A DNA stretch of 29,923 nucleotides. It comes from Candidatus Doudnabacteria bacterium (lineage in GTDB: Bacteria > Patescibacteriota > Doudnabacteria > UBA920). Below, one piece after another: positions 21,701-28,275 of this stretch; position 1 is the first letter of the stretch, and each line of letters begins with the position of its first letter. The position numbers and the translations under genes were made by a program. The DNA is taken from NCBI GenBank assembly GCA_023245915.1, contig JAHFJK010000002.1, forward strand, positions 1 through 29,923, given 5' to 3'. The notes beneath the pieces were generated by a model. The model did not search any database. It was not told where the DNA came from and saw only the letters and a program-made list of their open reading frames with translations.

Positions 21701-22891
21701 ATGAATGATCCAATTCAAGAGCTTTTAAGCAGGGGCGTGGCTGAAATTTTTGTTAAAAGCGAGTTAGAGCAAGCTTTGCAATCGAAAAAAAGTCTTAGTG
21801 TTTATTATGGGGTCGATCCATCGGGACCCGCAATCCATTTGGGTCATGCCGTGCTTTTGAGGAAGCTTCAAATTCTTCAAGAATTAGGTCATAAAATAAT
21901 TTTTTTGATTGGCGATTTTACCGGAATGATTGGCGATCCTACCGATAAAAATTCTATAAGACAGCCGCTTAAGAGAAAAGAAGTTTTAGCAAATGCTAAA
22001 ACTTATAAAAAACAGGTTTCAAAATTTTTAAATTTTACGGGGAAAAATCCTGCCAAGATTGTTTTTAACAGCAAGTGGAATGATAATTTGAAATTTAAAG
22101 ATGTTATTGAGCTTTCGGGTAAGTTTACTGTTCAGCAGCTTTTAGAAAGAGATATGTTTCAAAAAAGAATGGAAGAAAACAAGCCGATTGGCCTGCACGA
22201 GTTTTTATATCCACTTATACAAGGCTACGATGCCGCTGTTTTAGAGGCGGATATGCAGATTGGGGGGACGGATCAAACTTTTAATATGCTGCAAGGCCGT
22301 TATTTGACCAAAGCTTTAAAGAATAAAACTCAAATGGTTTTAACTTGCGAGCTGTTAGTAGGCACAGACGGCAGGAAAATGTCAAAAAGTTTTAATAATG
22401 TGATTGATATTGAAGATGAGCCCAGTGAAATGTTCGGCAAGGTCATGTCAATAAACGACGATTTAATAAAAAAATATTTTGTTTTGGCTACCCGTGTGCC
22501 TTTGGAAGAAATTGACCTGATAATAAACTCAAATGCAAATCCACGAGATCAAAAATTAATTTTAGCTGAAAAAATTACAGCTTTATATCATGGTGAGAAA
22601 AAAGCCGTTGCCGCTAAAGCAAATTTTGGTAAAAAGTTCAGACAATCGTCAGGAGAAATTAAAGCTGATTTTGAGCTGGCGTTAGATAAAGGGAGTCGGA
22701 CATTTAGCGGACTACTTGGAATATTAGTTAGTGGAGGCTTGGCGACTTCAAAATCTGAGGCTAGGAGAAAAGTGGAAGAAGGTGCGGTAGAAATCAACAA
22801 TGAACGAGTTAGTGTCAATGAAAATCGGTTACTTGAAATAAATAAGGGAGATCTGATTCGTTTAGGAAAAAGATTTTTAAAAATTGTCTAA
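21701..22891 (+). CDS. tyrS: Tyrosyl-tRNA synthetase
   Basis: TyrS charges tRNA-Tyr with tyrosine. The 396-aa class I synthetase has the V-D-P-S-G-P-A-I segment leading to the HLGH form of the HIGH motif (46-49), the tyrosine-site region D-A-A-V-L-E-A-D-M-Q-I-G-G-T-D-Q, and KMSKS (about 226-230). The C-terminal S4-like RNA-binding domain covers about 330-396 (G-G-L-A-T-S-K-S-E-A-R-R). Length and order are those of the bacterial TyrRS with S4 domain. It is monocistronic, with its own promoter and terminator. No T-box is seen: the leader is too short. Confidence 0.97.
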   Translation: MNDPIQELLSRGVAEIFVKSELEQALQSKKSLSVYYGVDPSGPAIHLGHAVLLRKLQILQELGHKIIFLIGDFTGMIGDPTDKNSIRQPLKRKEVLANAKTYKKQVSKFLNFTGKNPAKIVFNSKWNDNLKFKDVIELSGKFTVQQLLERDMFQKRMEENKPIGLHEFLYPLIQGYDAAVLEADMQIGGTDQTFNMLQGRYLTKALKNKTQMVLTCELLVGTDGRKMSKSFNNVIDIEDEPSEMFGKVMSINDDLIKKYFVLATRVPLEEIDLIINSNANPRDQKLILAEKITALYHGEKKAVAAKANFGKKFRQSSGEIKADFELALDKGSRTFSGLLGILVSGGLATSKSEARRKVEEGAVEINNERVSVNENRLLEINKGDLIRLGKRFLKIV

Positions 22892-22895
22892 ATTA

Positions 22896-22920
22896 AAACC
22901 CCCTCTTTGCGAGGGGGTTT
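22896..22920 (+). terminator. Intrinsic terminator of tyrS
   Basis: AAACCCCCTC (22896-22905) pairs with GAGGGGGTTT (22911-22920) over 10 bp, followed by CTCTTTT. Confidence 0.88.
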
Positions 22921-22945
22921 CTCTTTTAGCCTGAGTTGAGCGTTT

Positions 22946-22966
22946 ATCCGCGACAAATCGGCGGAT
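22946..22966 (-). terminator. Weak hairpin after the acidic small protein gene
   Basis: ATCCGC (22946-22951) pairs with GCGGAT (22961-22966) directly after the minus-strand stop codon. There is no T-run, so termination is uncertain. Confidence 0.35.
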
Positions 22967-23092
22967 TTACATAGCGCCGCCACTCATACCTTCACCACTT
23001 TTATCCTCATCTTCGTCAGAAGCAGGCGTAGAGGGCTCTGCCGCGGTTCCGCCGCCCATGCTGCCGTCGGCAGGCATATCGTCAAAAAACAT
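22967..23092 (-). CDS. 41-aa acidic Gly/Asp/Met-rich protein, unknown function
   Basis: This gene is too short for usual calling. It runs from ATG (complement of 23090-23092) to TAA, with a Shine-Dalgarno-like AAAGGA 8 nt upstream, about 200 nt after a good promoter. The peptide has a hydrophobic/acidic start MFFDDMPADG, a G-G-G segment, an acidic middle (D-E-D-E-D-K) and a G-x-G-M-S-G-G-A-M end. There is no membrane segment, cysteine or histidine. Composition resembles disordered tails rather than a folded domain. I do not recognise the family. The dedicated promoter, RBS and long folded leader argue that it is real. Confidence 0.62.
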   Translation of the reverse strand: MFFDDMPADGSMGGGTAAEPSTPASDEDEDKSGEGMSGGAM

Positions 23093-23290
23093 TTTTGTTA
23101 TCCTTTCTCGGGTCAATCGCTCTCTCTTCGTTCGTCTAGATTATCATCTAGACTCACTTTGTTTCGAGCATTGCCCCTCTCCCCAAATTTTCCTTGTATA
23201 AACCCCAACTGAAAATTTGGGATCCCCTGAAAATTTATGTTGAGGAGTTAGTGTTAAATTTACAGAATTTACCTATATAAATTCTATTTT
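23093..23290 (-). promoter_or_regulatory. Structured leader of the acidic small protein
   Basis: The roughly 195-nt untranslated leader carries a perfect 11-bp stem, CCCAAATTTTC (23182-23192) with GAAAATTTGGG (23211-23221), and a perfect 8-bp hairpin, GTCTAGAT (23134-23141) with ATCTAGAC (23146-23153). A second GAAAATTT near 23228 could compete for the first stem. No known riboswitch is recognised. Confidence 0.5.
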
Positions 23291-23293
23291 CAG

Positions 23294-23322
23294 ATTATAG
23301 CAAGTCCTTATTGTATACGCAA
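23294..23322 (-). promoter_or_regulatory. Promoter of the acidic small protein
   Basis: On the minus strand TTGCGT (complement of 23317-23322), a 17-nt spacer and a perfect TATAAT (complement of 23294-23299). The -35 box overlaps the ruvC 3' end. Confidence 0.6.
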
Positions 23323-23802
23323 GCTTGTATGAAAGTGGTGCATGGTACATACGGCAATAGCTAAAGCGTCGGCGGCATCGTCGGGCTGGGGCGCAGATTT
23401 TAGTTTGAAAGTTTTTTTAATAATGTATTGGACTTGTTCCTTGGTTGCTTTGCCATAACCGCAAATGAAATTTTTGACTTGCAAGGGTGTGAATTCAAAA
23501 ATCGGCAGTTTGTTGGTTTGGCAAACCAAAAGCGCCACTCCCCTGGCCTGCGAGACCGTCATGACGGTTTTTTGGTTGGTAGTTAGAAAAAGTTTTTCCA
23601 CTCCTACAGCGTCCGGCCTAAACTTTTTTATTATTTGATTTAAATCCTCTGCCAAAATTTCCAGCCGTTGGGCATGGGATAAAACTTTTTTGGTCGCGAT
23701 AATTCCAAAGTCTTCGAGCAGGTACTCGTCTGCCCGTTTTGTGGATTTAATAATTCCGTATCCGGTTGTCGCGGTTCCGGGATCAATTCCCAATATAACC
23801 AT
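23308..23802 (-). CDS. ruvC: Crossover junction endodeoxyribonuclease RuvC
   Basis: RuvC cuts Holliday junctions symmetrically within the RuvABC complex. The 164-aa protein has the catalytic acids of the RNase-H fold: D7 in GIDPGTATTG, E69 in GVEKLF, and the C-terminal P-D-D-A-A-D-A-L-A segment (D142 and D145). Length is normal. It lies downstream of yebC on the same strand, the common yebC-ruvC order, though ruvA and ruvB are elsewhere (ruvB at 4934). Confidence 0.96.
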   Translation of the reverse strand: MVILGIDPGTATTGYGIIKSTKRADEYLLEDFGIIATKKVLSHAQRLEILAEDLNQIIKKFRPDAVGVEKLFLTTNQKTVMTVSQARGVALLVCQTNKLPIFEFTPLQVKNFICGYGKATKEQVQYIIKKTFKLKSAPQPDDAADALAIAVCTMHHFHTSLRIQ

Positions 23803-23930
23803 AAAAGAAATCCTAAATCCTAGAACCTAAAAACTAAACAAAGTTGAAATTCTAAAGGTTTAAATTTTTAAACTTTAATTTTATAGAGTTTGTTTAGCCT
23901 GCCTGCCGGCAGGGCTTTAGTCTTTAGATT
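23803..23930. repeat. A/T-rich inverted spacer between yebC and ruvC
   Basis: TAAATCCTAGAACCTAAAAACTAAAC words at the left are mirrored by GTTTAG, TTTAGTCTTTAGATTTTA words at the right, giving a long imperfect hairpin. The palindrome around CCTGCCGGCAGG (23897-23914) is embedded in the right arm. No gene is seen. Confidence 0.5.
23897..23914. repeat. CCTGCCGGCAGG palindrome, third copy
   Basis: The core palindrome CCTGCCGGCAGG with extra CCTG on the left belongs to the same family as 21669-21688 and the stem at 17693-17717. Confidence 0.65.
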
Positions 23931-24647
23931 TTATAAATTAGCTGATGTATGTACCGCAATCACGTCTTCGTCATTTTCCAGTGCAGCAAACAGCTCATCC
24001 ACTTTAGGTTTTTGTTCTTCTGTTAAGTCAGTGCCTTGCGATGATTCTTGAATAATATCAGCCTGTGCCACTTTAGCGCCGGCTTTTATAAGCACGTTTT
24101 TGATTTTAGTAAGATCGTTAGCATATGTGTAGACTTCTAAACCTTCCACAGATTCCCGGACATCTTGCGCTCCCGCATCTATCGCCGCTAATTCGATCTT
24201 AGGCAAATTATCATCGCGTTCCACCAAAATTTGTCCTTTTGTAGCAAACTGCCAGACAACACTGCCCTGCGCGCCCATGTTGCCGCCGTGGTCTTCAAAA
24301 ATTTTACGGATATTATTGGAAGTGCGGTTGGTGTTGTCAGTCGCACACTCAACCAAGAAGGCTGTGCCAAAAGGGCCGTAGCCTTCGTAAGCCACTTCTT
24401 TAATATTGCCTCCGCCTGCGCCTGTGGCTGCCTTTATGGCGCGATCAATGTTGTCATTCGGCATGCCCTGGGCCTTGGCATATTCAATCGCGCTTTTTAA
24501 TTTAAAGTTGGAGTTAGGGTCTCCGCTTCCGCCTTCTTTGACCGCAATGGAGATTTTTTTTGAAAGTTTGGAAAAGAGCAGTCCCCGTTTTTGGTCGAGA
24601 ACCCCTTTGGTGCGTTTAATTTGCGACCATTTGCTGTGTCCGGACAT
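23931..24647 (-). CDS. yebC: YebC/PmpR-family protein
   Basis: The 238-aa protein starts with the family signature MSGHSKWSQIKR and shows K-R-G-L-L-F-S-K-L, P-N-S-N-F-K-L, G-M-P-N-D-N-I-D-R-A-I and the Y-E-G-Y-G-P-F-G segment. YebC proteins were described as transcriptional regulators, and recent work links the family to translation of proline stretches and other stall-prone motifs. The length is typical. It lies between rsmI and ruvC, a common bacterial arrangement. Confidence 0.95.
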   Translation of the reverse strand: MSGHSKWSQIKRTKGVLDQKRGLLFSKLSKKISIAVKEGGSGDPNSNFKLKSAIEYAKAQGMPNDNIDRAIKAATGAGGGNIKEVAYEGYGPFGTAFLVECATDNTNRTSNNIRKIFEDHGGNMGAQGSVVWQFATKGQILVERDDNLPKIELAAIDAGAQDVRESVEGLEVYTYANDLTKIKNVLIKAGAKVAQADIIQESSQGTDLTEEQKPKVDELFAALENDEDVIAVHTSANL

Positions 24648-24671
24648 AGAATAGGAATTAGCAGTTAGGAA

Positions 24672-25454
24672 TTAGGATTTAAAACTAATCAAGACTGTTA
24701 ATTCTCCCTTTATCGACTGTCTTTTTTTTAATTCATCTGACACTTGCATTGGCGTGCCGCGGATGAATTCTTCATGCATTTTTGTCAGTTCTCGGGCAAC
24801 CACAACCTGCGATGTTGGAAAGGCGTTGGCAATGTAATTTAAAGTTTTTAAAATTCTTTCCGCTGATTCATAAAATATGGCCGTGGCCCCTGCTTGCTGC
24901 GCGGCTTCCAAGGCTTCGACAGATTTAATCGCGGTTTTTTGCAAGAAGCCTAAAAATAAAAATCTGTCAGTTGGCAGGCCAGAGGCGGAAAGCGCAGCAA
25001 TCGATGCGCTCGCGCCAGGGATTGGAACCACTTGGACTTTTTCTTTTACACATTCTCTCACTAACCTAAATCCCGGATCAGAAATTCCCGGCGTGCCCGC
25101 ATCTGTAATTAGGCAACCGTCAGATTTTTGCAATCGTCTAGTTAAATCTTTTACCACCTGCTGTTCGTTGTGCTCTGCGAATTGGACAATCTCTTTTTTT
25201 GCGAGCGCAGCCGACCTGTCCGCCGAAGCTTCAGCGTAGGTGGAAGCAATCTTACCTTGGATGGAGATTGCTTCGTCCCCCTCGACTGCGCTCGGGATCC
25301 TCGCAATGACAGGGAGAGAGTCGATGTATTGCAGCAACCTTTTGGAATAATTCGGATTCTCCGCAATCACAAAATCGCAGGCTGTTAAAGTTTCAATTGC
25401 CCGCAAAGTTATGTCCCCCAAATTGCCTATAGGAGTAGCAACAACGTAGAGCAT
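24672..25454 (-). CDS. rsmI: 16S rRNA 2'-O-ribose C1402 methyltransferase RsmI with repeat-derived insert
   Basis: RsmI methylates C1402 of 16S rRNA using SAM. The 260-aa protein has V-A-T-P-I-G-N-L-G-D-I-T at the N-terminus, HNEQ (95-98), the SAM-binding T-D-A-G-T-P-G-I-S-D-P-G block (about 115-126) and L-F-L-G-F-L-x-K. Two oddities. The usual A-E-D-T-R reads A-E-N-P-N (31-35). Between L-L-Q-Y-I (40-44) and F-A-E-H-N-E-Q there are about 42 extra residues (46-87) encoded by dispersed palindromic repeats that have stayed in frame; the protein is longer than the usual 215-235 aa accordingly. The insert follows the first helix after the substrate-side loop, where length can vary. Confidence 0.9.
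   Translation of the reverse strand: MLYVVATPIGNLGDITLRAIETLTACDFVIAENPNYSKRLLQYIDSLPVIARIPSAVEGDEAISIQGKIASTYAEASADRSAALAKKEIVQFAEHNEQQVVKDLTRRLQKSDGCLITDAGTPGISDPGFRLVRECVKEKVQVVPIPGASASIAALSASGLPTDRFLFLGFLQKTAIKSVEALEAAQQAGATAIFYESAERILKTLNYIANAFPTSQVVVARELTKMHEEFIRGTPMQVSDELKKRQSIKGELTVLISFKS
25194..25319. repeat. Dispersed palindromic repeats inserted in frame within rsmI
   Basis: Two adjacent palindromic units are visible. One is built around CCGCCGAAGCTTCAGCGTAGG (read here in halves: CCGCCGAAGC and TTCAGCGTAGG) near 25220. The other runs from AGATTGCTTCG to CCTCGCAATGAC (about 25265-25310) and is related to the unit at 28642-28675 (ATTGCT...AGCAAT). Their translation (for example I-P-S-A-V-E-G-D-E-A-I-S and T-Y-A-E-A-S-A-D-R) has no counterpart in RsmI. 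Confidence 0.75.
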
Positions 25455-25470
25455 GGTTTATTTTATTAGA

Positions 25471-26214
25471 TCATTTAGATTGTTCCCACATATACCAAAA
25501 CCAGGTTCTGTAGCTTTCGGCCAGATTTTTGCTGTGAATTACAAAGAAGACAACATTTTCGTCCAGTCTTTTTAAAGTTAAGCCGGTGTAGGTCATAACA
25601 TAATCGCCAAAAACATGGATGCCGGAAGTCGTTGAATACTCTTTGGGTAAAAAACGGTATTGTAAATCCCCTTCATAATTTTTAGCAAAATCTTTTAAAT
25701 TTTTAACTTCGTAGTCAAAAAGCTGAATAAATTTTATTTTTTTGCGTTTGGCTTCGGCAAAAAAAGCTTTGCGCGCGGTTTCTAAACGCGGGTCATACCA
25801 CCCACCCTTGGCCCCGATAAAATAACTTTCCTTGCCCACACGCAAGACGTCCCGCCAAATATTTTTTTGCCCTTCCAAACCGCGGTAAATATAGGCTTCC
25901 TCGGGGGCGATTCTCTGAATGAATCTTTTTTTTAGCTCCGGTAAAATTGTCTTAAGTTTTTGTTCTTTTTCCGAGTAAAGCTCCAGCAATTTATCGGGAT
26001 CCACGGCATTGTATTTATTTTCCTTGCTGGAGAAAATTTCAAAACACAAGCCCTTGTCAATCAGCCGGTTAATCGCATCATAAGCATTCCTCCGGTGAAT
26101 TTGGGCGCTTATGGCAATCGCGCTAATGGACGACTCGCCTTTTTCTACTAAGGTTTGGTAAATTTTTCCTTCATTGGGCGAGAGACCCAGGTCTTGGTAT
26201 ATTTCTTGATTCAT
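25471..26214 (-). CDS. Second TrmB-family transcriptional regulator
   Basis: The 247-aa protein starts N-Q-E-I-Y-Q-D-L-G-L-S-P-N-E-G-K-I-Y and continues as a TrmB winged helix (about 10-68: S-A-I-A-I-S-A-Q-I-H-R-R-N-A-Y-D-A-I-N-R-L). A charged linker (about 78-95) and a C-terminal domain with Y-F-I-G-A-K-G-G-W-Y-D and V-F-G-D-Y-V-M-T-Y follow. The layout matches the regulator at 15079 but the sequences differ clearly. It is divergent from a cupin gene, separated by an operator-like palindrome, so it probably controls that gene and itself. It starts 16 nt upstream of rsmI, perhaps co-transcribed. Confidence 0.85.
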   Translation of the reverse strand: MNQEIYQDLGLSPNEGKIYQTLVEKGESSISAIAISAQIHRRNAYDAINRLIDKGLCFEIFSSKENKYNAVDPDKLLELYSEKEQKLKTILPELKKRFIQRIAPEEAYIYRGLEGQKNIWRDVLRVGKESYFIGAKGGWYDPRLETARKAFFAEAKRKKIKFIQLFDYEVKNLKDFAKNYEGDLQYRFLPKEYSTTSGIHVFGDYVMTYTGLTLKRLDENVVFFVIHSKNLAESYRTWFWYMWEQSK

Positions 26215-26310
26215 TTTGTGGTGCTTATTGCTACCCTATGGTGGTCTTGGCCACTCAATAGGTATATTATAGACTTTATTATTGATAGTCAAGCAAGAAG
26301 GGGGAGAAAC
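26215..26310. promoter_or_regulatory. Divergent control region with operator-like inverted repeat
   Basis: CTAT-G-GTGG, a short loop, then CCAC-TCA-ATAG (about 26236-26263) form an interrupted inverted repeat. To the right on the minus strand TTGACT is followed by TATAAT (15-nt spacer) or TAATAT (17-nt spacer); on the plus strand TATAGA near 26269 could be a -10 box. The cupin start has a strong Shine-Dalgarno, AAGGGGGAG. Confidence 0.5.
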
Positions 26311-26748
26311 ATGTCCATCCATCAAGCAGAAATTTTAGATCGATGGAAGCGGGGGAATTTTTTGGAGGTAGGAGTTGCAATTCCCGGTTTCAAGTACGAT
26401 TTGCCCTGGGTGCCCTATGAGAACTACATGCAAGTGCAGCTCGTTGAGGCCATACCAGGACAACCCGGTAAACTGATAATTCAGTTTCCAAAAGATGGCG
26501 CGGAAGACGAGCAGTTTCACATCCATCCGGTTTCTGACCGGGTGATTACGGTTCTCCAAGGCAGCGGCCAGTTTGTGGCAATTCGTAACTTCACCAAAGT
26601 TGTTTATGAGTTGGAGGCGGGTTGTCGCTTGTGCATGCCGCGCGGTGTTGTGCGCAATTTTTTCGGAAATTTGTTGGTTGAGTCGTTGCATCTCCCTTTT
26701 ATCGCGTTTGAAAGTCCGTTCTGCTTCGTTCGCGTGCTGGTTGACTGA
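26311..26748 (+). CDS. Cupin-fold protein, unknown substrate
   Basis: I use ATG 26311, 8 nt after a strong Shine-Dalgarno, giving 145 aa; the longer frame runs across the control region. The core is a single cupin barrel. F-H-I-H-P (69-73) gives two metal-type histidines, followed by V-I-T-V-L-Q-G-S-G-Q-F (78-88). The second cupin motif reads M-P-R-G-V-V-R-N-F-F-G (109-119), where the usual histidine is replaced by V-V-R. Metal binding may be incomplete. It is divergent from a TrmB-like regulator and ends in a strong terminator. It may be a small-molecule-binding or isomerase-type cupin; the substrate cannot be told. Confidence 0.72.
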   Translation: MSIHQAEILDRWKRGNFLEVGVAIPGFKYDLPWVPYENYMQVQLVEAIPGQPGKLIIQFPKDGAEDEQFHIHPVSDRVITVLQGSGQFVAIRNFTKVVYELEAGCRLCMPRGVVRNFFGNLLVESLHLPFIAFESPFCFVRVLVD

Positions 26749-26761
26749 TAAGAAAGCGCCG

Positions 26762-26793
26762 ACAGGCCGTTAATCTTCAGCGGCCTGTTTCTA
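26762..26793 (+). terminator. Intrinsic terminator of the cupin gene
   Basis: ACAGGCCG (26762-26769) pairs with CGGCCTGT (26781-26788), followed by TTTCT. Confidence 0.8.
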
Positions 26794-26822
26794 TGTATGG
26801 TTGTTAAAAAAAGGAGGAAGGT

Positions 26823-27271
26823 ATGCGGATTGTAAAAGATAATAAGGGTGGCAAAACTGGCCGTATAGTTTTACTTGTGCTTCGCTTTAATTTGGCCATA
26901 AAGTTTTTTCGTTGCCGCTCTTTGTGGCGGGGCTTGGCAGACAACTGGCGCGAATATCGCTTTTACAGCAAAACCCACCATCCTTTTTGCCAGCCAACCC
27001 ATTTTTCTTTTTTTGGGTTGGTTAACTTTCAGGCTTTGGGCGACGTTTGCCAGATGCATGAAGAAAGTTTTTACCTTAAGATGTCAGAGTTCTTGGGCGA
27101 AGACGATTGGGCGAAGACGAGGAGACTTGGACTGATATTCACCATTTCAGCAATCCCAAAAATTTCTGTATTGATTTTGATGGCAAGTTGCGCATTCTGG
27201 ATTATGGTAGCCTTTTAACACAGGCGGTTATTAAGCGGTATGGAAAAGTAATCCGACAGAATTTTTGTTAG
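26823..27271 (+). pseudogene. Kinase-like protein gene frameshifted by an exact 14-bp tandem duplication
   Basis: A strong Shine-Dalgarno (AAAGGAGGAA) precedes ATG 26823. The first frame runs to about 27120 and then continues as low-quality hydrophobic text to 27218. At 27093-27120 TTGGGCGAAGACGA is repeated exactly twice. Removing one 14-bp copy joins F-L-G-E-D to E-E-T-W-T-D-I-H-H-F and continues to a TAG at 27269-27271, giving a 144-aa protein. The restored part N-P-K-N-F-C-I-D-F-D-G-K-L-R-I-L-D-Y-G-S resembles the catalytic-loop and D-F-G region of protein-kinase-like folds (N-x-x-N and D-Y-G), with H-E-E-S as a possible helix before it. The N-terminal lobe is short. It could be a pseudogene or a phase-variable gene. 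Confidence 0.7.
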
Positions 27272-27302
27272 TCGACAAAGAGAAACGAGAGAGGAGACGG
27301 AA

Positions 27303-27674
27303 ATGAGTCTAAGCAACGAAGAAGTGATTGAACATCTACGGCAAACCCATCCAAGAGAAGTGCCTAGTGATTACAGTTTGTACAATTGTAATAGACGCGT
27401 AAATGTTTGGGCGGTACACGAACAAAACAGAAAATCCGGAGTGCTAGGGTTTGACGCTCTGTTCTTGGTATGGAAAACCAAGACTGGCAAAATCACTTCT
27501 CACTGTGGAGCCCTCAGTAATCTCGGTCAGGAGTACAATATTATAAGTGTTGTTGAAAAGAATAAAGCTGTCTACGTTACTTATACCTACTATAACCCTC
27601 GAGAAGATAAGGAGAAATGGTGGGCGTTTAAAATTCCGCTAGCTGAAATGCAGGAGGAAGCCGAAAAAGAGTAG
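27303..27674 (+). CDS. 123-aa protein, unknown function
   Basis: The gene has a good Shine-Dalgarno (GAGAGGAGAC) before ATG 27303 and ends just before a strong terminator, so it is very likely real. The protein is soluble and charged, with many aromatic residues: N-V-W-A-V-H-E near 33-39, F-L-V-W-K-T-K-T-G-K-I near 54-64, V-Y-V-T-Y-T-Y-Y-N-P near 90-99, K-W-W-A-F-K-I near 104-110. It ends in an acidic helix (M-Q-E-E-A-E-K-E). The alternating strands suggest a small beta-rich domain. I do not recognise the family. It is downstream of the kinase-like gene by 31 nt, likely in one transcript. Confidence 0.75.
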   Translation: MSLSNEEVIEHLRQTHPREVPSDYSLYNCNRRVNVWAVHEQNRKSGVLGFDALFLVWKTKTGKITSHCGALSNLGQEYNIISVVEKNKAVYVTYTYYNPREDKEKWWAFKIPLAEMQEEAEKE

Positions 27675-27698
27675 ACCAGTTCAACTTTGGGAGTGCGC

Positions 27699-27726
27699 TG
27701 ACAGACCGCGTAGTCTGTCATTTTTC
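27699..27726. terminator. Intrinsic terminator between converging genes
   Basis: TGACAGAC (27699-27706) pairs perfectly with GTCTGTCA (27713-27720) around CGCGTA, followed by TTTTTCTTTT on the plus strand. It terminates the 27303 gene and lies just past the stop of the converging 27730 gene. Confidence 0.88.
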
Positions 27727-27729
27727 TTT

Positions 27730-28008
27730 TTACCAATTTTTATCTGGCGATTCGAGTCCAGACGCCGCTTCTAAAAAGTCATATTCCGCTTTTAACTTAT
27801 CCCGGTAATCTTCCAGTTCAGCTTTGGCCTCCCCTTCGGCTTCGTACCATTCGTCATAAGTCGACTTTAATTCATCTTCAATCTCCTGAAGCCTTGCGTA
27901 TGCTTCGGTTTCATTCTGCGGGCCCTGCTCTGCCCACTCCTCATAGCTAATACCTAAGAGCTTGTGGTACTTGTCGTCATATAAAGTTTTTATATCTTCC
28001 GGATCCAT
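27730..28008 (-). CDS. 92-aa acidic helical protein, unknown function
   Basis: The protein is very rich in E, D, Y and A and poor in hydrophobic stretches. It looks like two or three amphipathic helices (about 25-52 and 55-80) that may form a coiled coil: I-E-D-E-L-K-S-T-Y-D-E-W-Y-E-A-E, then L-E-D-Y-R-D-K-L-K-A-E-Y-D-F. The ATG at 28008 lies 10 nt after a TATACT box of a good promoter, so the mRNA is almost leaderless. Its promoter sits right behind the terminator of the structured RNA on the same strand. I do not recognise the family; a role such as a small DNA-mimic or binding partner would be speculation. Confidence 0.68.
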   Translation of the reverse strand: MDPEDIKTLYDDKYHKLLGISYEEWAEQGPQNETEAYARLQEIEDELKSTYDEWYEAEGEAKAELEDYRDKLKAEYDFLEAASGLESPDKNW

Positions 28009-28018
28009 AAGTTAATTT

Positions 28019-28047
28019 AGTATACAATAGGCGAGATTATCAGCCAA
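28019..28047 (-). promoter_or_regulatory. Promoter of the acidic helical protein gene
   Basis: On the minus strand TTGGCT (complement of 28042-28047), a 17-nt spacer and TATACT (complement of 28019-28024). The expected start, near 28012, is only a few nt before the ATG. Confidence 0.6.
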
Positions 28048-28055
28048 ATATAAAT

Positions 28056-28269
28056 AAAGAAAAACCCCTTGGATTACCTGACCGTCAGGTCATATTGGTA
28101 AAAGGGGTCTTTCGGAAAAGTCAAAAGAAGCTATTTAAGCCGGAAGATTAACCTTGCGGCCCATCGCCTTAAAAATAGAGGCGATATATGTCCCGATTGG
28201 TCGGGACCGCTTAAAACCTATGAAATTGGTTTTTATTTTGGTTTCTTCTAATGAAGAACTAACTTTTCT
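28056..28269 (-). ncRNA. Candidate structured RNA of unknown family, about 214 nt
   Basis: The region has no reading frame but has a complete transcription unit on the minus strand: promoter at 28276-28304 and intrinsic terminator at 28057-28108. Between them nearly every base falls in a helix. In plus coordinates: TTCTTC 28243-28248 with GAAGAA 28253-28258; AAAACC 28213-28218 with GGTTTT 28228-28233; GTCCCGA 28190-28196 with TCGGGAC 28201-28207; ATCGCCT 28163-28169 with AGGCGAT 28179-28185. Two closing options join them: GCGG 28156-28159 with CCGC 28207-28210, and TTAAGC 28135-28140 with GCTTAA 28209-28214. By eye it is not tmRNA, RNase P RNA, SRP RNA or 6S RNA. Confidence 0.7.
28057..28108 (-). 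terminator. Terminator of the structured RNA
   Basis: On the minus strand the outer stem ACCCCTT (28102-28108) with AAGGGGT (28064-28070) encloses an inner 6-bp hairpin (28076-28081 with 28085-28090). It is followed by a T-rich run TTTTTCTTT (complement of 28055-28063). Confidence 0.8.
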
Positions 28270-28275
28270 ATAGCT

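Noticed and set aside
28056..28269. tmRNA, RNase P RNA or 6S RNA
   Set aside because: There is no tag reading frame or tRNA-like end, none of the conserved RNase P core words, and the 5' and 3' ends do not pair into one long rod.
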